From NCBI GenBank assembly GCA_012064385.1, contig QRDG01000068.1, positions 517,117 through 581,116 on the forward strand: a stretch of 64,000 nucleotides of DNA, written 5' to 3'. The DNA comes from Puccinellia tenuiflora (lineage: Eukaryota > Streptophyta > Magnoliopsida > Poales > Poaceae). Positions 45,279 through 56,400 of the stretch are shown one piece after another. The notes beneath the pieces were generated by a model. The model did no database searches, was not told the origin of the DNA, and was given only the letters and a program-made list of their open reading frames with translations. A program made the position numbers and the translations under genes. The stretch's first letter is position 1. Every line of letters begins with the position of its first letter.

Positions 45279-48200
45279 ATGACCGGTTCTAAGGCTACGG
45301 ATCTGTCCGGCATCACCACCGACAACATCATCAAGCCTACTCTCAAGGACTTGTCGGAGGCACAACGCCAAGGTCTGGATGAGTGGAAGAAGAAGAGAAG
45401 CGAGGAATTCGAGGCGCTGCGACTCAAGCGGGAGCAGGAGGACGAGGAGTTGTACTTGGCCAGCTTCAAGTTAGATCGGCAAGGTGTAACAGCGCCGATC
45501 AAGGAGCCGGAATATGTACCTCTGAACGTTGGCACCGACACACCCGCTGTAAGTAACAGTGTCTTTACTTCTGAGCAATTAGCCGAGATTCAATTCCATG
45601 TTTCACAAGGTACAAATACTGTTTATAATGCTGTCATGGAACTTGATGCTGCTAAGAAAAACACCATCCAAGGCCAAACATCGGACACACAACCGATGAG
45701 CCCAAACAGGGAAAACCGGGTTGTCAATACATTACCCTGTCCGACTCCGATCCGAAGCTTACCCTACCCGGCAAATCAGACGGGACCAGCGGTGCAATTT
45801 CCGGGACGCGAGTCAGTGCCGAATTCAAATTCGGCTCCTTGGATACAAGCCGGCCCTGTGACCAATTCTGCTCTTGTGCCGGGTCAATCGGCCAATGGGG
45901 ACGATTTGCTGGTCGAGTTCCAGAAGAGGTTAGATCAGATAGATTATGATAGACTCGGGATTATGCCAAAACATAGAACCTACGTTAAACCCTATCCCGA
46001 GTATTTCGATCTGCAACCTTACCCACCTGGCTATAGAGTCCCTGAGTTTTCTAAATTCAATGGGGTGGATAATAAATCGACATGGGAGCACATTAGTCAG
46101 TACTTGGCTCAATTAGGCGAAGCTAATCATGATCACATCAAAGTCCGCTTGTTCTCTTTGTCGTTGATCGGGGTTGCTTTTTCTTGGTATTCGGCTTTAG
46201 CTCCTAACTCTATACACACTTGGTTTCACTTGGAGCGGAAGTTTCATGAGCACTTCTATGCTGGTGAGGTCGAATTAAAACTGTCCCATCTTACATCGGT
46301 TAAGCAGAAGCATGATGAATCGGTATCCGATTATATCAAGAGATTTAGAAATACTAGAAACCGATGTTATAGCTTGGCGATAACCGAGAGAGATATGGCT
46401 GACTTAGTTTTTAACGGGCTGAGAACGTATCTAAGAGAGAAGCTAGAAGGACACGAGTTCTCTTCTGTTGGTCAAGTTCAGGAGAAAGCTTTGGCTCATG
46501 AAAGCCGAGTCAACGAGTCCAAAGACTCGCATCGGATGAGCAGGAGTCGGCTTAACGCTATCGAATATGATGCCGACTCCAGTGATGAAGCCGATGTTTA
46601 CGTAGCCGAGTTTGTTTGGCCGAGTAAGGCCAAACCCTATATGTGTGATGACTTAAAGCCGATTCGTAAGAATCGGGATGATGAAGTTAAATGTACTTTT
46701 GACGTAGGCAAATGTGACAGGATATTTGATGCCTTGTTAAAAGACAAAGTGATCCGAGTTAATCATGTTATGCCGTCGCCTGATGAATTAAGGAGACGTG
46801 CATATTGCAAATATCACAATTCTTTCTCTCATGCTACTAATGATTGCAATGTCTTTCGTCGACAGATTCAATCGGCCCTCAATGATGGACGATTAAGTTT
46901 TGCTGGCATGGCCATTGACACACAGCTGTTCCCAATGAACGTGCTTGATCTCGAGGGAAAGAAAGTAACTCTTCGGCCAGAAGCGGCCGAAGCCGCTAAT
47001 AAATCTAATGTGGTTATTGGTGAGCCCAGGAAAGGAGCCGGCGTCAAGGAAGCAAGGAGAGAAGTCATGTTGACCCGACAACCCGACGGAAAGGAGGTTA
47101 TCAGAATCACTGTTAGGAATTCCATACTCGGGGGGCAACAACCACAAGCAAGAGAACCCGGAAACCGGAATCCGGAACTCGGGGGGCAACCTCGGTTCAT
47201 GAAGCCCAAGAACCCGGAGGTCGGCAAATGGAAGATGAATCAAGCTGAGTACAAGCCAAAGAAGATCAAGCCGACTTTCGATATGTTGCTGAACAAGTAC
47301 GTGCGCCAGGCCGGGTCTAAAGTAACCCGGCAATATGGAAAGCGACCGAGGTCACCATCCACCGAGAGGAGTCACCGATACCAGGAGTCGGCCGGGGAGT
47401 CCAAGCGTCAAGTGACTCGGCAAATGACGCAGAGCCGACTCGTATATCCCGGTGAATCCTCGTACTGGCGAGTCAAGGAGCATGGAGCCAAGGCAATCAG
47501 CATGGAGAAGAGGCTGGTTCCAGAGAAGTCATTGGTCATTGGGACACACGTGCTGAAGCTAAAAGACCCGGTTGTAGAGCCGACAGATGATAAGCCGATA
47601 CTTGCTATCGTGCCTAAAACAGTATCTAGTAACCATGAAGCCGGGTCCAGCCAAACCGAGGTAGCCAAGCCCCGGGATCCAAAATATACTCAGCCAAAAT
47701 GGTGTCCGTCGGGTATAACGAAAACACAGAAGCGGAAACTGCAAAGGGCAAGGAACCGGGAGATGACAGAGAAGGAGGCTGAGCAAGCCAGAAATGCCAA
47801 GTTCAGCACTGAAAAACCAATGGTGTCGGCTCAAGCGTGGGTACCAAAACCGACTCCTATAACGACTCCTTTGGTGATTGCGCCGAGTCCTGTTGTAAGC
47901 AATGAAATAAGATCGACTCCTGTACCAGCCATTACTTATTCATCATGGGCAGATGAAGTCGAAGCAGCAGACTTGGAAGCAGGGGAGGAGTCGGCAAAAG
48001 GCGAATCGGATAGTGAGTCGGCGAATGAGGAGTCGGCAGAGAATTCGATGAACGAGGAGCCGGCAGAGGAGGAATCTGAAACACTGGAGTCGGTAAATGA
48101 AGACCCGGTAGAGGACTTGGCGATTGACGAGTCGGCGAATCTAATGGATGAAGAGTTACTGGACTATGAGAGCACGCCGACTCGGGTAGGTATGGATATT

Positions 48201-48872
48201 AACATGGTATATTATTTGCCTGCTGAATTCCGTGCTGCAGAGGAAGAAGGTGAAGTAGCACAGCTCAACCTTGGACCCAAGAATGCCGTCTTCGAGAAAC
48301 CTGAGGGGCCGGTGAAGCACCTAAAACCTTTGTACGTCAGAGGACATATCAACGGGAAGCCGGTCACCAGGATGATGGTTGACGGAGGCGCTGTGGTAAA
48401 CCTGATGCCGTATTCTGTCTTCAAGAAATTACAATTGGAGGATGAGGATCTTATGAAGACGAACATGGTGCTGAACGGGTTCGAAGGGGGAGAAGGAGTT
48501 GAGGCCAAAGGAGTCATTAGCCTGGAGCTAACCGTGGGAAGCAAGACTTTGGCCACTGTGTTCTTTGTTGCCGAGGTGCAAGGAAATTACAATGTGCTAC
48601 TTGGACGAGATTGGCTCCATGCAAATCAATGTGTGCCATCTACCATGCACCAGCAACTCGTACAATGGATCGATGACGAGATTGAAGTCGTTCATGCTGA
48701 TAACTCGGCATGCATTGCTTTAGCCGAGTCTATTGTTGACTGGCAACACTCCAATTCCCCATGTCTTTCGGGACGTGATCTATCCGGTTTCGATTTCCTG
48801 AGTGCTACCAGGGACGGATTCGTGCCAGTATCCTTAAAGCCGGTTGGAAGCAATCGGCTACGTCTCAAGTAA
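45279..48872 (+). CDS. Gypsy gag and protease
   Basis: 1,197 residues from the first ATG after the primer site. The gag core near 46045-46430 has FSKFNGVDNKSTWEHI and FSLSLIGVAFSWYSAL. A long Pro/Glu-rich spacer with EESAN-type repeats follows. The aspartic protease has MMVDGGAVVNLMPYSV near 48375, with DGGA instead of the more usual DSGA, then LLGRDWLHAN. No CCHC knuckle is obvious. A TAA at 48870 is followed at once, in frame, by ATG. Gag forms particles and the protease matures them (family knowledge). Confidence 0.9.
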   Translation: MTGSKATDLSGITTDNIIKPTLKDLSEAQRQGLDEWKKKRSEEFEALRLKREQEDEELYLASFKLDRQGVTAPIKEPEYVPLNVGTDTPAVSNSVFTSEQLAEIQFHVSQGTNTVYNAVMELDAAKKNTIQGQTSDTQPMSPNRENRVVNTLPCPTPIRSLPYPANQTGPAVQFPGRESVPNSNSAPWIQAGPVTNSALVPGQSANGDDLLVEFQKRLDQIDYDRLGIMPKHRTYVKPYPEYFDLQPYPPGYRVPEFSKFNGVDNKSTWEHISQYLAQLGEANHDHIKVRLFSLSLIGVAFSWYSALAPNSIHTWFHLERKFHEHFYAGEVELKLSHLTSVKQKHDESVSDYIKRFRNTRNRCYSLAITERDMADLVFNGLRTYLREKLEGHEFSSVGQVQEKALAHESRVNESKDSHRMSRSRLNAIEYDADSSDEADVYVAEFVWPSKAKPYMCDDLKPIRKNRDDEVKCTFDVGKCDRIFDALLKDKVIRVNHVMPSPDELRRRAYCKYHNSFSHATNDCNVFRRQIQSALNDGRLSFAGMAIDTQLFPMNVLDLEGKKVTLRPEAAEAANKSNVVIGEPRKGAGVKEARREVMLTRQPDGKEVIRITVRNSILGGQQPQAREPGNRNPELGGQPRFMKPKNPEVGKWKMNQAEYKPKKIKPTFDMLLNKYVRQAGSKVTRQYGKRPRSPSTERSHRYQESAGESKRQVTRQMTQSRLVYPGESSYWRVKEHGAKAISMEKRLVPEKSLVIGTHVLKLKDPVVEPTDDKPILAIVPKTVSSNHEAGSSQTEVAKPRDPKYTQPKWCPSGITKTQKRKLQRARNREMTEKEAEQARNAKFSTEKPMVSAQAWVPKPTPITTPLVIAPSPVVSNEIRSTPVPAITYSSWADEVEAADLEAGEESAKGESDSESANEESAENSMNEEPAEEESETLESVNEDPVEDLAIDESANLMDEELLDYESTPTRVGMDINMVYYLPAEFRAAEEEGEVAQLNLGPKNAVFEKPEGPVKHLKPLYVRGHINGKPVTRMMVDGGAVVNLMPYSVFKKLQLEDEDLMKTNMVLNGFEGGEGVEAKGVISLELTVGSKTLATVFFVAEVQGNYNVLLGRDWLHANQCVPSTMHQQLVQWIDDEIEVVHADNSACIALAESIVDWQHSNSPCLSGRDLSGFDFLSATRDGFVPVSLKPVGSNRLRLK

Positions 48873-50357
48873 ATGGATCCCAACAATGATGAGTGGCTGC
48901 AGAAGCGTCTGGACAAGTATCGGGCAGAGAGGAACGATATGTGTGAAGTAATTGAAGAACCAGACGACATGGACAAGTTGGGACAAGGTTTTACGTCGGC
49001 CGACCCGCTCGAAGAGGTGGACATTGGGGATGGCACTATTCCTAGGCCGACATTTGTAAGCCAAATTCTAGGAGCCGATTATAAATCCGAGTTAATCGCG
49101 CTAGTCAAGGAGTATGTGGACTGCTTTGCTTGGGAGTACCACGAGATGCCCGGGTTAAGCCGAGAGCTCGTCGAGCATCGGTTACCAATAAAAGCCGGCT
49201 TCAGGCCATATAAACAGCCGGCTCGTAAATTCAACCCGGCAATATATGACCGGATCAAGGAAGAGATTGGCCGGCTCCTGAAAGCTAACTTCATCCGGCC
49301 TTGCAAGTATGCTGAGTGGATTTCCAACATTGTGCCGGTCGAGAAGAAAGGATCTGGTAAGATCAGGGCATGCATAGATTTCAGAGATCTAAATCGAGCT
49401 ACGCCCAAGGATGAATATCCCATGCCAATAGCCGATATGCTTATCAATGATGCCTCTGGACACAAAGTCATCAGCTTTCTAGACGGGAATGCGGGGTACA
49501 ATCAAATATTCATGGCCGAAGAGGACTCGGCTAAGACAGCGTTTCGCTGCCCCGGGTTCGTTGGTTTATTCGAGTGGACAGTGATGACCTTTGGGTTGAA
49601 TAATGCTAGTGCTACATATCAAAGAGCGATGAACTTAATATTTCATGATCTTCTTGGAGTCGTGCTGGAGGTGTACATTGATGATGTAGTTGTCAAATCG
49701 GATGGCGAGTTAAGTCATTTGGCCGATTTACGACTCGCGTTTGAGAGAATGAGGAAGTACGGGCTCAAGATGAATCCTTTGAAATGTGCCTTTGGCGTGT
49801 CGGCTGGAAAGTTTCTCGGTTTTATCATACATGAAGCCGGCATAGAGATTGACCCGGCCAAGATCGAAGCTATCCAGAAAGTGCAGGCGCCGACTTGCAA
49901 AAAGGACATGCAGAAATTCCTAGGCAAGGTAAATTATTTGAGAAGATTTATTACTAACTTGTCAGGGAAAGTTGATGCATTCACACAGATCCTTCGGCTC
50001 AAGAATGATGACGAGTTCACCTGGGGGGCAAGACAGCAAGAGGCATTCGATAGAATAAAAGCTTGTTTGTCTAAACCTCCAGTTCTGAGGAAGCCGACTC
50101 GTGGTCTACCGTTTCGGCTTTACATTGCAGCCGAGGAAAAGGTGATTGGAGCCGCCTTAACTCAAGAAGCCGAAGGACAGGAGTATGTCATTACATATCT
50201 GAGTCGACGACTGCTAGATGCCGAGTCCAGGTACATCTTTGTAGAAAGGTTGTGCCTATCTCTTTATTTTGCTTGCACCAAGTTGCGCCATTATCTTTTA
50301 TCTGGTGAGTGCAAAGTCTTTAGTCAAACCGATGTCATCAAGCACATGATAGTATGA
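48873..50357 (+). CDS. Gypsy reverse transcriptase and first RNase H
   Basis: 494 residues in the same frame as gag-protease, separated from it only by the TAA. Reverse transcriptase motifs are present: VPVEKKGSGKIRACIDFRDL, AFRCPGFVGLFEWTVMTFGL and YIDDVVVKS at 49674. The connection/RNase H part starts with FRLYIAAEEKVIGAAL and includes YLSRRLLDAESRY. The frame is lost at an 8-bp insertion around 50352; the 659-residue frame that starts at 50354 continues it. Confidence 0.9.
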   Translation: MDPNNDEWLQKRLDKYRAERNDMCEVIEEPDDMDKLGQGFTSADPLEEVDIGDGTIPRPTFVSQILGADYKSELIALVKEYVDCFAWEYHEMPGLSRELVEHRLPIKAGFRPYKQPARKFNPAIYDRIKEEIGRLLKANFIRPCKYAEWISNIVPVEKKGSGKIRACIDFRDLNRATPKDEYPMPIADMLINDASGHKVISFLDGNAGYNQIFMAEEDSAKTAFRCPGFVGLFEWTVMTFGLNNASATYQRAMNLIFHDLLGVVLEVYIDDVVVKSDGELSHLADLRLAFERMRKYGLKMNPLKCAFGVSAGKFLGFIIHEAGIEIDPAKIEAIQKVQAPTCKKDMQKFLGKVNYLRRFITNLSGKVDAFTQILRLKNDDEFTWGARQQEAFDRIKACLSKPPVLRKPTRGLPFRLYIAAEEKVIGAALTQEAEGQEYVITYLSRRLLDAESRYIFVERLCLSLYFACTKLRHYLLSGECKVFSQTDVIKHMIV

Positions 50358-52333
50358 TACATAGGCCGATTCTTAGCGGACGAATCGGCAAATGGGCGTA
50401 TGGATTGATTGAATATGATTTGGCTTATGAACCTCTGAAGTCCATGAAAGGCCAGATTGTAGCCGACTTCATCGTCGAGCATCGGGTTGACCTGGAGCAA
50501 GAAGCCGACTTAAATATTGTGTCGGCTGTACCGTGGAAACTTTATTTTGACGGCTTAGTTTGCAGTGGTGGACAAGGAGTTGGCATTGTGTGTGTTTCAC
50601 CCCACGGTACTAACTTTGAGGCCTCTTGTCGTCTGGATTATTTTTGTACTAACAATGAAGCCGAATATGAAGCTCTTCTATTCGGGTTAGAAATTTTGAA
50701 AGATGCAGGGGTAACTCATGTCGAGGCATATGGCGATTCACTGCTTATCGTACAGCAGGTGGCCAAGATTTTCCAATGTAACAGTGGATCACTCAACACA
50801 TACCTCGACAGGTGCCTGGATATTATATCAACTCTGGATTATTTTTCCATATCTCATGTTTCCAGGCAGGACAATTGGCTCGCCAATGATTTGGCACAGC
50901 AGGCATCGGGCTATCATGTCAGCAGAGGAGTATTTTTTATAACAAAGAAGCCGATGCTAGCTGTTGGCAATGATTCGGAAACTGAAGGGAAAGCCGAGTC
51001 ATCAAACTCAGAAGATGGAGGGAAAGCCGATTTATCTAATTCGGTTCCGGAAGAACTTGGCGAGACTCGGTCAGCTGATTGGAAGACACCTATTATCAAT
51101 TATCTGAAGGATCTGAGTCAGAGAACTGAGAGGGCTATTCGGCGGCTTGCTTTCAAATATACTCTGGTAGATGACGAGTTGTATCGCCGAACAGTTGATG
51201 GGCTTCTTAAATGCCTAGATGAAGATCAATCTCGGATCACCATGGGAGAAGTCCATGATGGATTATGCGGGACACATCAGTCGGCTCATAAGATGAAGTG
51301 GATGCTCAGACGAGCCGGGTTCTATTGGCCGACGATGATCAATGACTGCTTTCGATACTACAAGGGATGCGAAGCGTGCCAGAGATTCGGGGATATCCAA
51401 CTAGCACCGGCTTCACTTCTTAACCCGGTAATAAAGCCGTGGCCTTTTAGAGGGTGGGCATTGGATTTCATTGGCATGATTAACCCGGCCTCATCCAAAG
51501 GGCATCGGTTCGTGCTGGTTGCTACTGATTATTTCACCAAGTGGTCCGAAGCAGTACCCCTCCGGAATATGACCCACAAGGAGGTAATCCAATTTGTTAC
51601 TGAGCATATTGTTCACAGATTCGGCATCCCGCAGACTCTCACCACAGATCAAGGTACCTCCTTCATGGCTAAAGAGGTAAAACAGTTTGCCGAATCACTT
51701 GGGATCAAGATGCTCAGTTCATCTCCATATTATGCTCAAGCCAATGGACAAGCCGAATCAAGCAACAAGATTCTGGTTAGGTTGATCAAGAAGAAAGTTC
51801 AGGACTACCCGAAGAGGTGGCATGAGGTACTGTCCGAGGCATTGTGGGCTCACCGAATCTCAAGGCATGGTGCAACCAAGGTAACTCCTTTCGAGTTAGT
51901 TTATGGACAAGAGGCCGTTTTACCGATAGAAGTGAATCTGGCTGCTTTGAGGTTCGCTAAGCAAAATAAGTTGTCGGCTGGGGACTATCACAATTTGATG
52001 ATGGACAACATTGATGAAGTAGCCGACAAACGTATCAAGGCATTGAAGGACATAGAAAAGGAGAAGTTGCGGGTAGCAAGAGCTTACAACAAGAGAGTCC
52101 GGATTAAGAATTTTCAAATCGGCGACTTGGTCTGGAAAGTTATATTACCAATCGGTTCAAAGAGCCGAAAATTCGGTAAATGGTCACCGAGTTGGGAAGG
52201 GCCGTTCCGAGTCATTAGAATTGTACCCGGCAACTCATATTTAGTGGAAACATTGGAGGGCAGCATATTACCTCGAGCTATCAATGGGAAATACTTAAAG
52301 AAATTCCACCCAAGTGTGTGGCAAACTGCGTAA
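50354..52333 (+). CDS. Gypsy second RNase H and integrase
   Basis: 659 residues. An RNase H-like domain begins LYFDGLVCSGGQGVGI with NNEAEYEALLFGL (near 50540-50700), typical of the extra archaeal-type RNase H of Tat elements. The integrase has an HHCC finger (HDGLCGTHQSAHK..CEACQRFG near 51250-51390) and a DDE core: DFIGMINPA, TTDQGTSFMAKE and ANGQAESSNK. It ends YLKKFHP without a chromodomain. It is out of frame with reverse transcriptase because of the 8-bp insertion, so the element is probably dead unless that is a recent or assembly error. Confidence 0.9.
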   Translation: MIHRPILSGRIGKWAYGLIEYDLAYEPLKSMKGQIVADFIVEHRVDLEQEADLNIVSAVPWKLYFDGLVCSGGQGVGIVCVSPHGTNFEASCRLDYFCTNNEAEYEALLFGLEILKDAGVTHVEAYGDSLLIVQQVAKIFQCNSGSLNTYLDRCLDIISTLDYFSISHVSRQDNWLANDLAQQASGYHVSRGVFFITKKPMLAVGNDSETEGKAESSNSEDGGKADLSNSVPEELGETRSADWKTPIINYLKDLSQRTERAIRRLAFKYTLVDDELYRRTVDGLLKCLDEDQSRITMGEVHDGLCGTHQSAHKMKWMLRRAGFYWPTMINDCFRYYKGCEACQRFGDIQLAPASLLNPVIKPWPFRGWALDFIGMINPASSKGHRFVLVATDYFTKWSEAVPLRNMTHKEVIQFVTEHIVHRFGIPQTLTTDQGTSFMAKEVKQFAESLGIKMLSSSPYYAQANGQAESSNKILVRLIKKKVQDYPKRWHEVLSEALWAHRISRHGATKVTPFELVYGQEAVLPIEVNLAALRFAKQNKLSAGDYHNLMMDNIDEVADKRIKALKDIEKEKLRVARAYNKRVRIKNFQIGDLVWKVILPIGSKSRKFGKWSPSWEGPFRVIRIVPGNSYLVETLEGSILPRAINGKYLKKFHPSVWQTA

Positions 52334-52420
52334 GCTACACATATGGCCGATGAGCTTAAGCATCGCCCTTAGATCAAATCTTCTACATTGTATATTTTCT
52401 AGTACGCAAGCTCTACTAGA

Positions 52421-52434
52421 AAACAGGGGGAATG
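52421..52434 (+). promoter_or_regulatory. Gypsy polypurine tract
   Basis: GAAAACAGGGGGAA-type tract directly before the 3' LTR; it primes second-strand synthesis in this family. Confidence 0.8.
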
Positions 52435-53314
52435 TGTTAGCGCCCGTTTTTGGCAGGTACCAGGTTCAAGAGTCCTCAGGAGGAATGGCGACTCGTTGAT
52501 GACCCGGCGGGGAGCCAGCCCGACATATTCTGGAGTCGGTTAGTGACAACCCGGATCACAGGTTCAAGTGCTTATTCAGAAGAACAGATGACTCGAAGGG
52601 AACCTGGGGTCATGACCTGGTTTGTCAGAACTCGGCATATCCAGAACCTGGTTTAACAGGACCCGGCGCAGGCCAGGCTTGAGGATTCTTGAAGATTCCA
52701 GAAGGCCGTATTGGAGAAGCCGGACGTGAGGAGAGCTTAATGCTTGCCTAGCCCAAAAAGGAAGTCGGTGGCGCCAAAGGGAGTTCGGGTCCAACCCGGA
52801 AGGAAAAGGGGACTTTCTAGGAAGCCGGAGATGTCCAGCACGAGTCCAGCTAGGAGTCTTACCTAATTTAGAAGTAGAAACCGACCTATACCATGAGTTG
52901 TAATCCTTGTAGAAGTCCAAAACTTGTACGGGAAGTCCAGCCGCCTCACTATATATATGTAGGAGGTGACGGCCGATTGAAATTAAGCAAACAATCGACA
53001 AATCAATACAACCTCTACTTTTTACCCTCAAACCCTTGTTCCTGCTTCCGTTATTCGGCGACTTTTTGCAAGTTCATCGAATATCGACAACCGAGTTGAG
53101 AGCGGCCAAGTCCGGCTTAACTCAGCCAATTGTCGCCGGCTCCCTCCGACGGGGTCCCTCCCGAGGGGCTGGGGCATCTGGTTTCAAACGTGCCGAGTCT
53201 CTGTCTTGCGTATCGCGCTGAGACCCGGCCTCCCGCGGGGCGAGTTGCGGAGTATCTCCCCCGGCACCGCGGGTACACGAGGACGTGTTCGTGTGATGCG
53301 TTTACATCGCAACA
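52435..53314 (+). repeat. Gypsy 3' LTR
   Basis: 880 bp, same ends as 44346-45227. By eye most of the about two dozen differences are transitions (for example ACCCGG to ACCTGG), as expected from methylated cytosine decay; one 2-base length difference lies near 52822. Confidence 0.95.
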
Positions 53315-53417
53315 GTATGCCTATTTTTCCTTGCTTGTACCGTTCAGAGTAGTGTTTTTCGTAGGAACGTGCAACAATTTTAGAATTTGAATTGTTTGTC
53401 TATTTCAGCGTTGATCG

Positions 53418-56141
53418 ATGGAAAGTTTCCGAGTAGAAATAGATGTGCAGTCATACTTGACGTTTGTAGATGGCAGAAGAGTGTACCGAAGGGGCAAAAC
53501 ATGGGATTTTGCGGCAGGTCGGGACTTGTCCGTGGCGCAGATAACAGCAGCTGTGGAGGAGCAGTTTCTATGGTCTGCTGATCAGAGAATGACCATTTGG
53601 TATGGATCCGAAGATGAAACTGTTCCTTTAATTTTCTGAGTCAGAGATAGCACAATTGTTTGATAAATGCGATGTATCAAGAACTTTAAGGTTTGGTGTG
53701 ACAATTGAGAACAAAATCAATGAATCTGCTCATGTTGGAGGTGATGAGGAGAATGATGAGCCGGTTCATGCTCCATTCTTTGTTTGGCCGAACCAATCCT
53801 ATCCAGGGGAGTACGAGGATGATGAACCTGTGCAATATGAGGAGGAGGAGGAGAAGGTAGATGTGAAGGCTCCTGAAAATCAGCCAGAGGTAGCTGCTGT
53901 AAGGATTCCGCTGGGAACGCTAGATGTTGACAACTCATATGATGAACAAAATGTGCCCGGAGATGATGAGGGTATAATTGCTACCAATGTAGTTCCCACT
54001 CATATCCATGATAAAAAATTGTCCTCAAATTAAAGAGAAGAGCACATTTGTCGATGGAAAAACTTTTAAGGTTGCCTTAAGACAACTAGCAATTAGAGAA
54101 GAGTGGTCTTTTAACACGCAGTATAGCGACAAGGAGAGATTCCGTGCTATATGTTCCGATGAAGATTGTCCATGGAGGATACATGCTGCCAAGTTAAAGG
54201 ATTGTAGAACTTTCATGGTATGGAAATAACCTTTTATTGCTATTGACATGAGATATTTATTTCTGCACTTCTTATGTTGCAATTTATGAATATACTTATG
54301 TTTGTCAATTCTTGTAGGTAAAGAAACTTCCATTTTCTCACACTTGTGGAAGTGCCAACAAAAGTGACAAGAAGGAAGGCAAAGCAAGAATGGCAAACAA
54401 GGATTGGATTGCTGATAGGGGGAAAGCCATCATGCAAGAGGAGGCCACACTTAGTCTTCAAGAACGGTTGGAAAGGGAGTATAACATGAAATTGGACTAT
54501 AGCAATGTCTGGAAAGGGCGAGCTCGTGCACTAGCCGCCCTTAATGGCACATATCAAGAGAACTTTCAGCTGTTGTGGAACTTTAAGGCAGAATTATTGG
54601 CAGCCAACCCAGGAAGTGTATGTGAAATAGATATCAAGACGGTTCGTAAGAAAGGTGGCATCGTGCACTACTTCAATCGGCTGTTCATTGCCTTCAAGCC
54701 ATGTATTGACGGTTTTCTAGCTGGCTGTAGACCATATTTGGGGATCGATTCAACCTTTCTTACATGGAAGTACACGGAACAGCTTGCTGCAGCTATTGGT
54801 GTTGATGGACATAGCTGGATGTTTCCTGTGGCAATTGGGATCTTTGAGAAGGAGAACACTGAAAATTGGGTGTGGTTTATGCAACAACTTAAGTTGTGTA
54901 TTGGTGATCCAACAGGGCTCTCAGTCCATACAGATGCATGCAAAGGATTGGAGAATGCCATCCATACAGTGTACCCTAACTGTGAGCATAGAGAATGTAT
55001 GATGCATCTCATGAACAACTTCAAGAAGAAGTTCAAAGGTGACATACTTGATAACATGTAGCCTGCAGCCTGGACATATGAAGTTGAGAAACATGAATCA
55101 CTCATGGCGGAGATAGAAGCTGCCAGCCCAGAAGCAATAGCCTACTTGAGGAAACACCATAATCGTGTGTGGACTAGAAGCAAGTTTTCATCAATAACCA
55201 AAGTTGAGTATGTCAGTAATAACTTGGCAGAAGTCTTCAATAATTGGATTACAGAGAAGAAACAACTTGCAATCGTGGAGCTTGCAGACACATATAGGGA
55301 GATGGTGATGAAAATGAGAGGTAAAAGAAAGGTGGTTGCGGATGGGCTGCAAGGTAACATACTACCTAGCGTGGTAAAGGAGTTGAATCAGAAAAGCAAG
55401 GGATTGCGCTATGGTGAAGTAAGGGCAACACCAACCATAGCTGAGATATCACGAAATGGATGGAGGCATACAGTTGACTTGGGAAAAAAAGAATGCTCTT
55501 GTAGACGTTGGCAGATTGGTAGGAAGCCTTGTACACATGCTCTCCATTTCATATTCTTGAAAGGAGAAAAGGTAGATCAATATGTTGATGATTGCTTCTC
55601 GGTTGCCAAGTTCAAAGCTGCATATGAGCCAATTCTCATGCCAATTAGAGGCCAATCCCAATGGCCTAACGAACAACCAGCCTTTGAAATGATTCCACCC
55701 AAGTTGTCAAGGAGTGCTGGACGTCCAAGAACTAGAAGGTACAAAAACATAAGCGAGGGTGGTACTGGTAAGAAGCATGTATGCAAAAGATGTGGAGCAA
55801 CAGGCCATCTTTTGAAGACATGCAAAGAGCGGGAAAAAAAGGCGATGCCGATCAGGATGCAACTCCTCTTCCAAAACGGTATTTTCCTTTACATTTACCA
55901 AGTTATTTGCACATCTCTTGCATGCTTATCTTTAGTTTCATGTAGGCACAAATCGAACAAAACTGAGGCAACCAGTACTGCTCCTCCATGCACGCCGACC
56001 AAGTCAATTTCGCAACCTTCTATTGCAACTTCAAGTCCAGTCACAAGATCGATGGCAGCAGCCATTGCAGTTGCTTCTTCATCTCCGAGTGCATGTACAA
56101 GGAGCAAAACCACTAGTAATAGCCCTCTCAAGCAAGTTTAG
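53418..56141 (+). pseudogene. MULE-2 transposase (MURA family), broken
   Basis: Starts MESFRVEIDVQSYL at 53418, after an apparent 5' intron ending TATTTCAG. A frame change near 53632 and another near 54020 break the N-terminal and acidic regions. An intron with GTATGG donor (about 54220) and TTGTAG acceptor (54318) precedes VKKLPFSHTC. The core has LGIDSTFLTWKYTEQL, with VHTDACKGL further on. A TAG at 55059-55061 interrupts it before WTYEVEKHE. A SWIM finger (CSCRRWQIGRKPCTHAL) and knuckle CKRCGATGHLLKTC follow. The 3' end may have another intron at about 55880-55946. Three lesions make it non-functional. Confidence 0.88.
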
Positions 56142-56264
56142 CCTGTTGTGATATCTAATGTATATTTGACTTGCTGTATGTTGAACTACTAGTCCTATCC
56201 TTTTGCTGATCTTTTGGGAAATCCTGGTTGCTCTTATAATGTAGTTCAAAACTGTTGAAAATGA

Positions 56265-56400
56265 GCTGAAATGCTGTCAAACTGCTGTTGTAGTGTTGCT
56301 GGAATGTTGTTAATTTGCTGTTGAAAGTGTTGCTGGAATGTTGTCAATCTGTTGCTGGAATGCTGTTTTCAAAATGCTGATGAAATGCTGAATGTTATGT
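56265..56400. repeat. Degenerate short repeats in MULE-2 right arm
   Basis: TTGCTGGAATG occurs three times, with CTGTTGAAA and GAAATGCTG variants between, an irregular minisatellite-like stretch just after the transposase gene. Confidence 0.6.

Larger units (their letters stand above)
44346..53314 (+). mobile_element. Ty3-gypsy retrotransposon (9.0 kb), Tat-like, nested in MULE-2
   Basis: LTRs of 882 and 880 bp (TGTTAGCG..CGCAACA) are flanked by a perfect 5-bp target duplication GTATG (44341-44345, 53315-53319). The order gag, protease, reverse transcriptase, RNase H, integrase defines Ty3-gypsy. The second RNase H-like domain before the integrase suggests the Tat lineage. The LTRs differ at about two dozen positions by eye. 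Two breaks are seen: a TAA between protease and reverse transcriptase, and an 8-bp insertion at about 50352. Confidence 0.95.
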
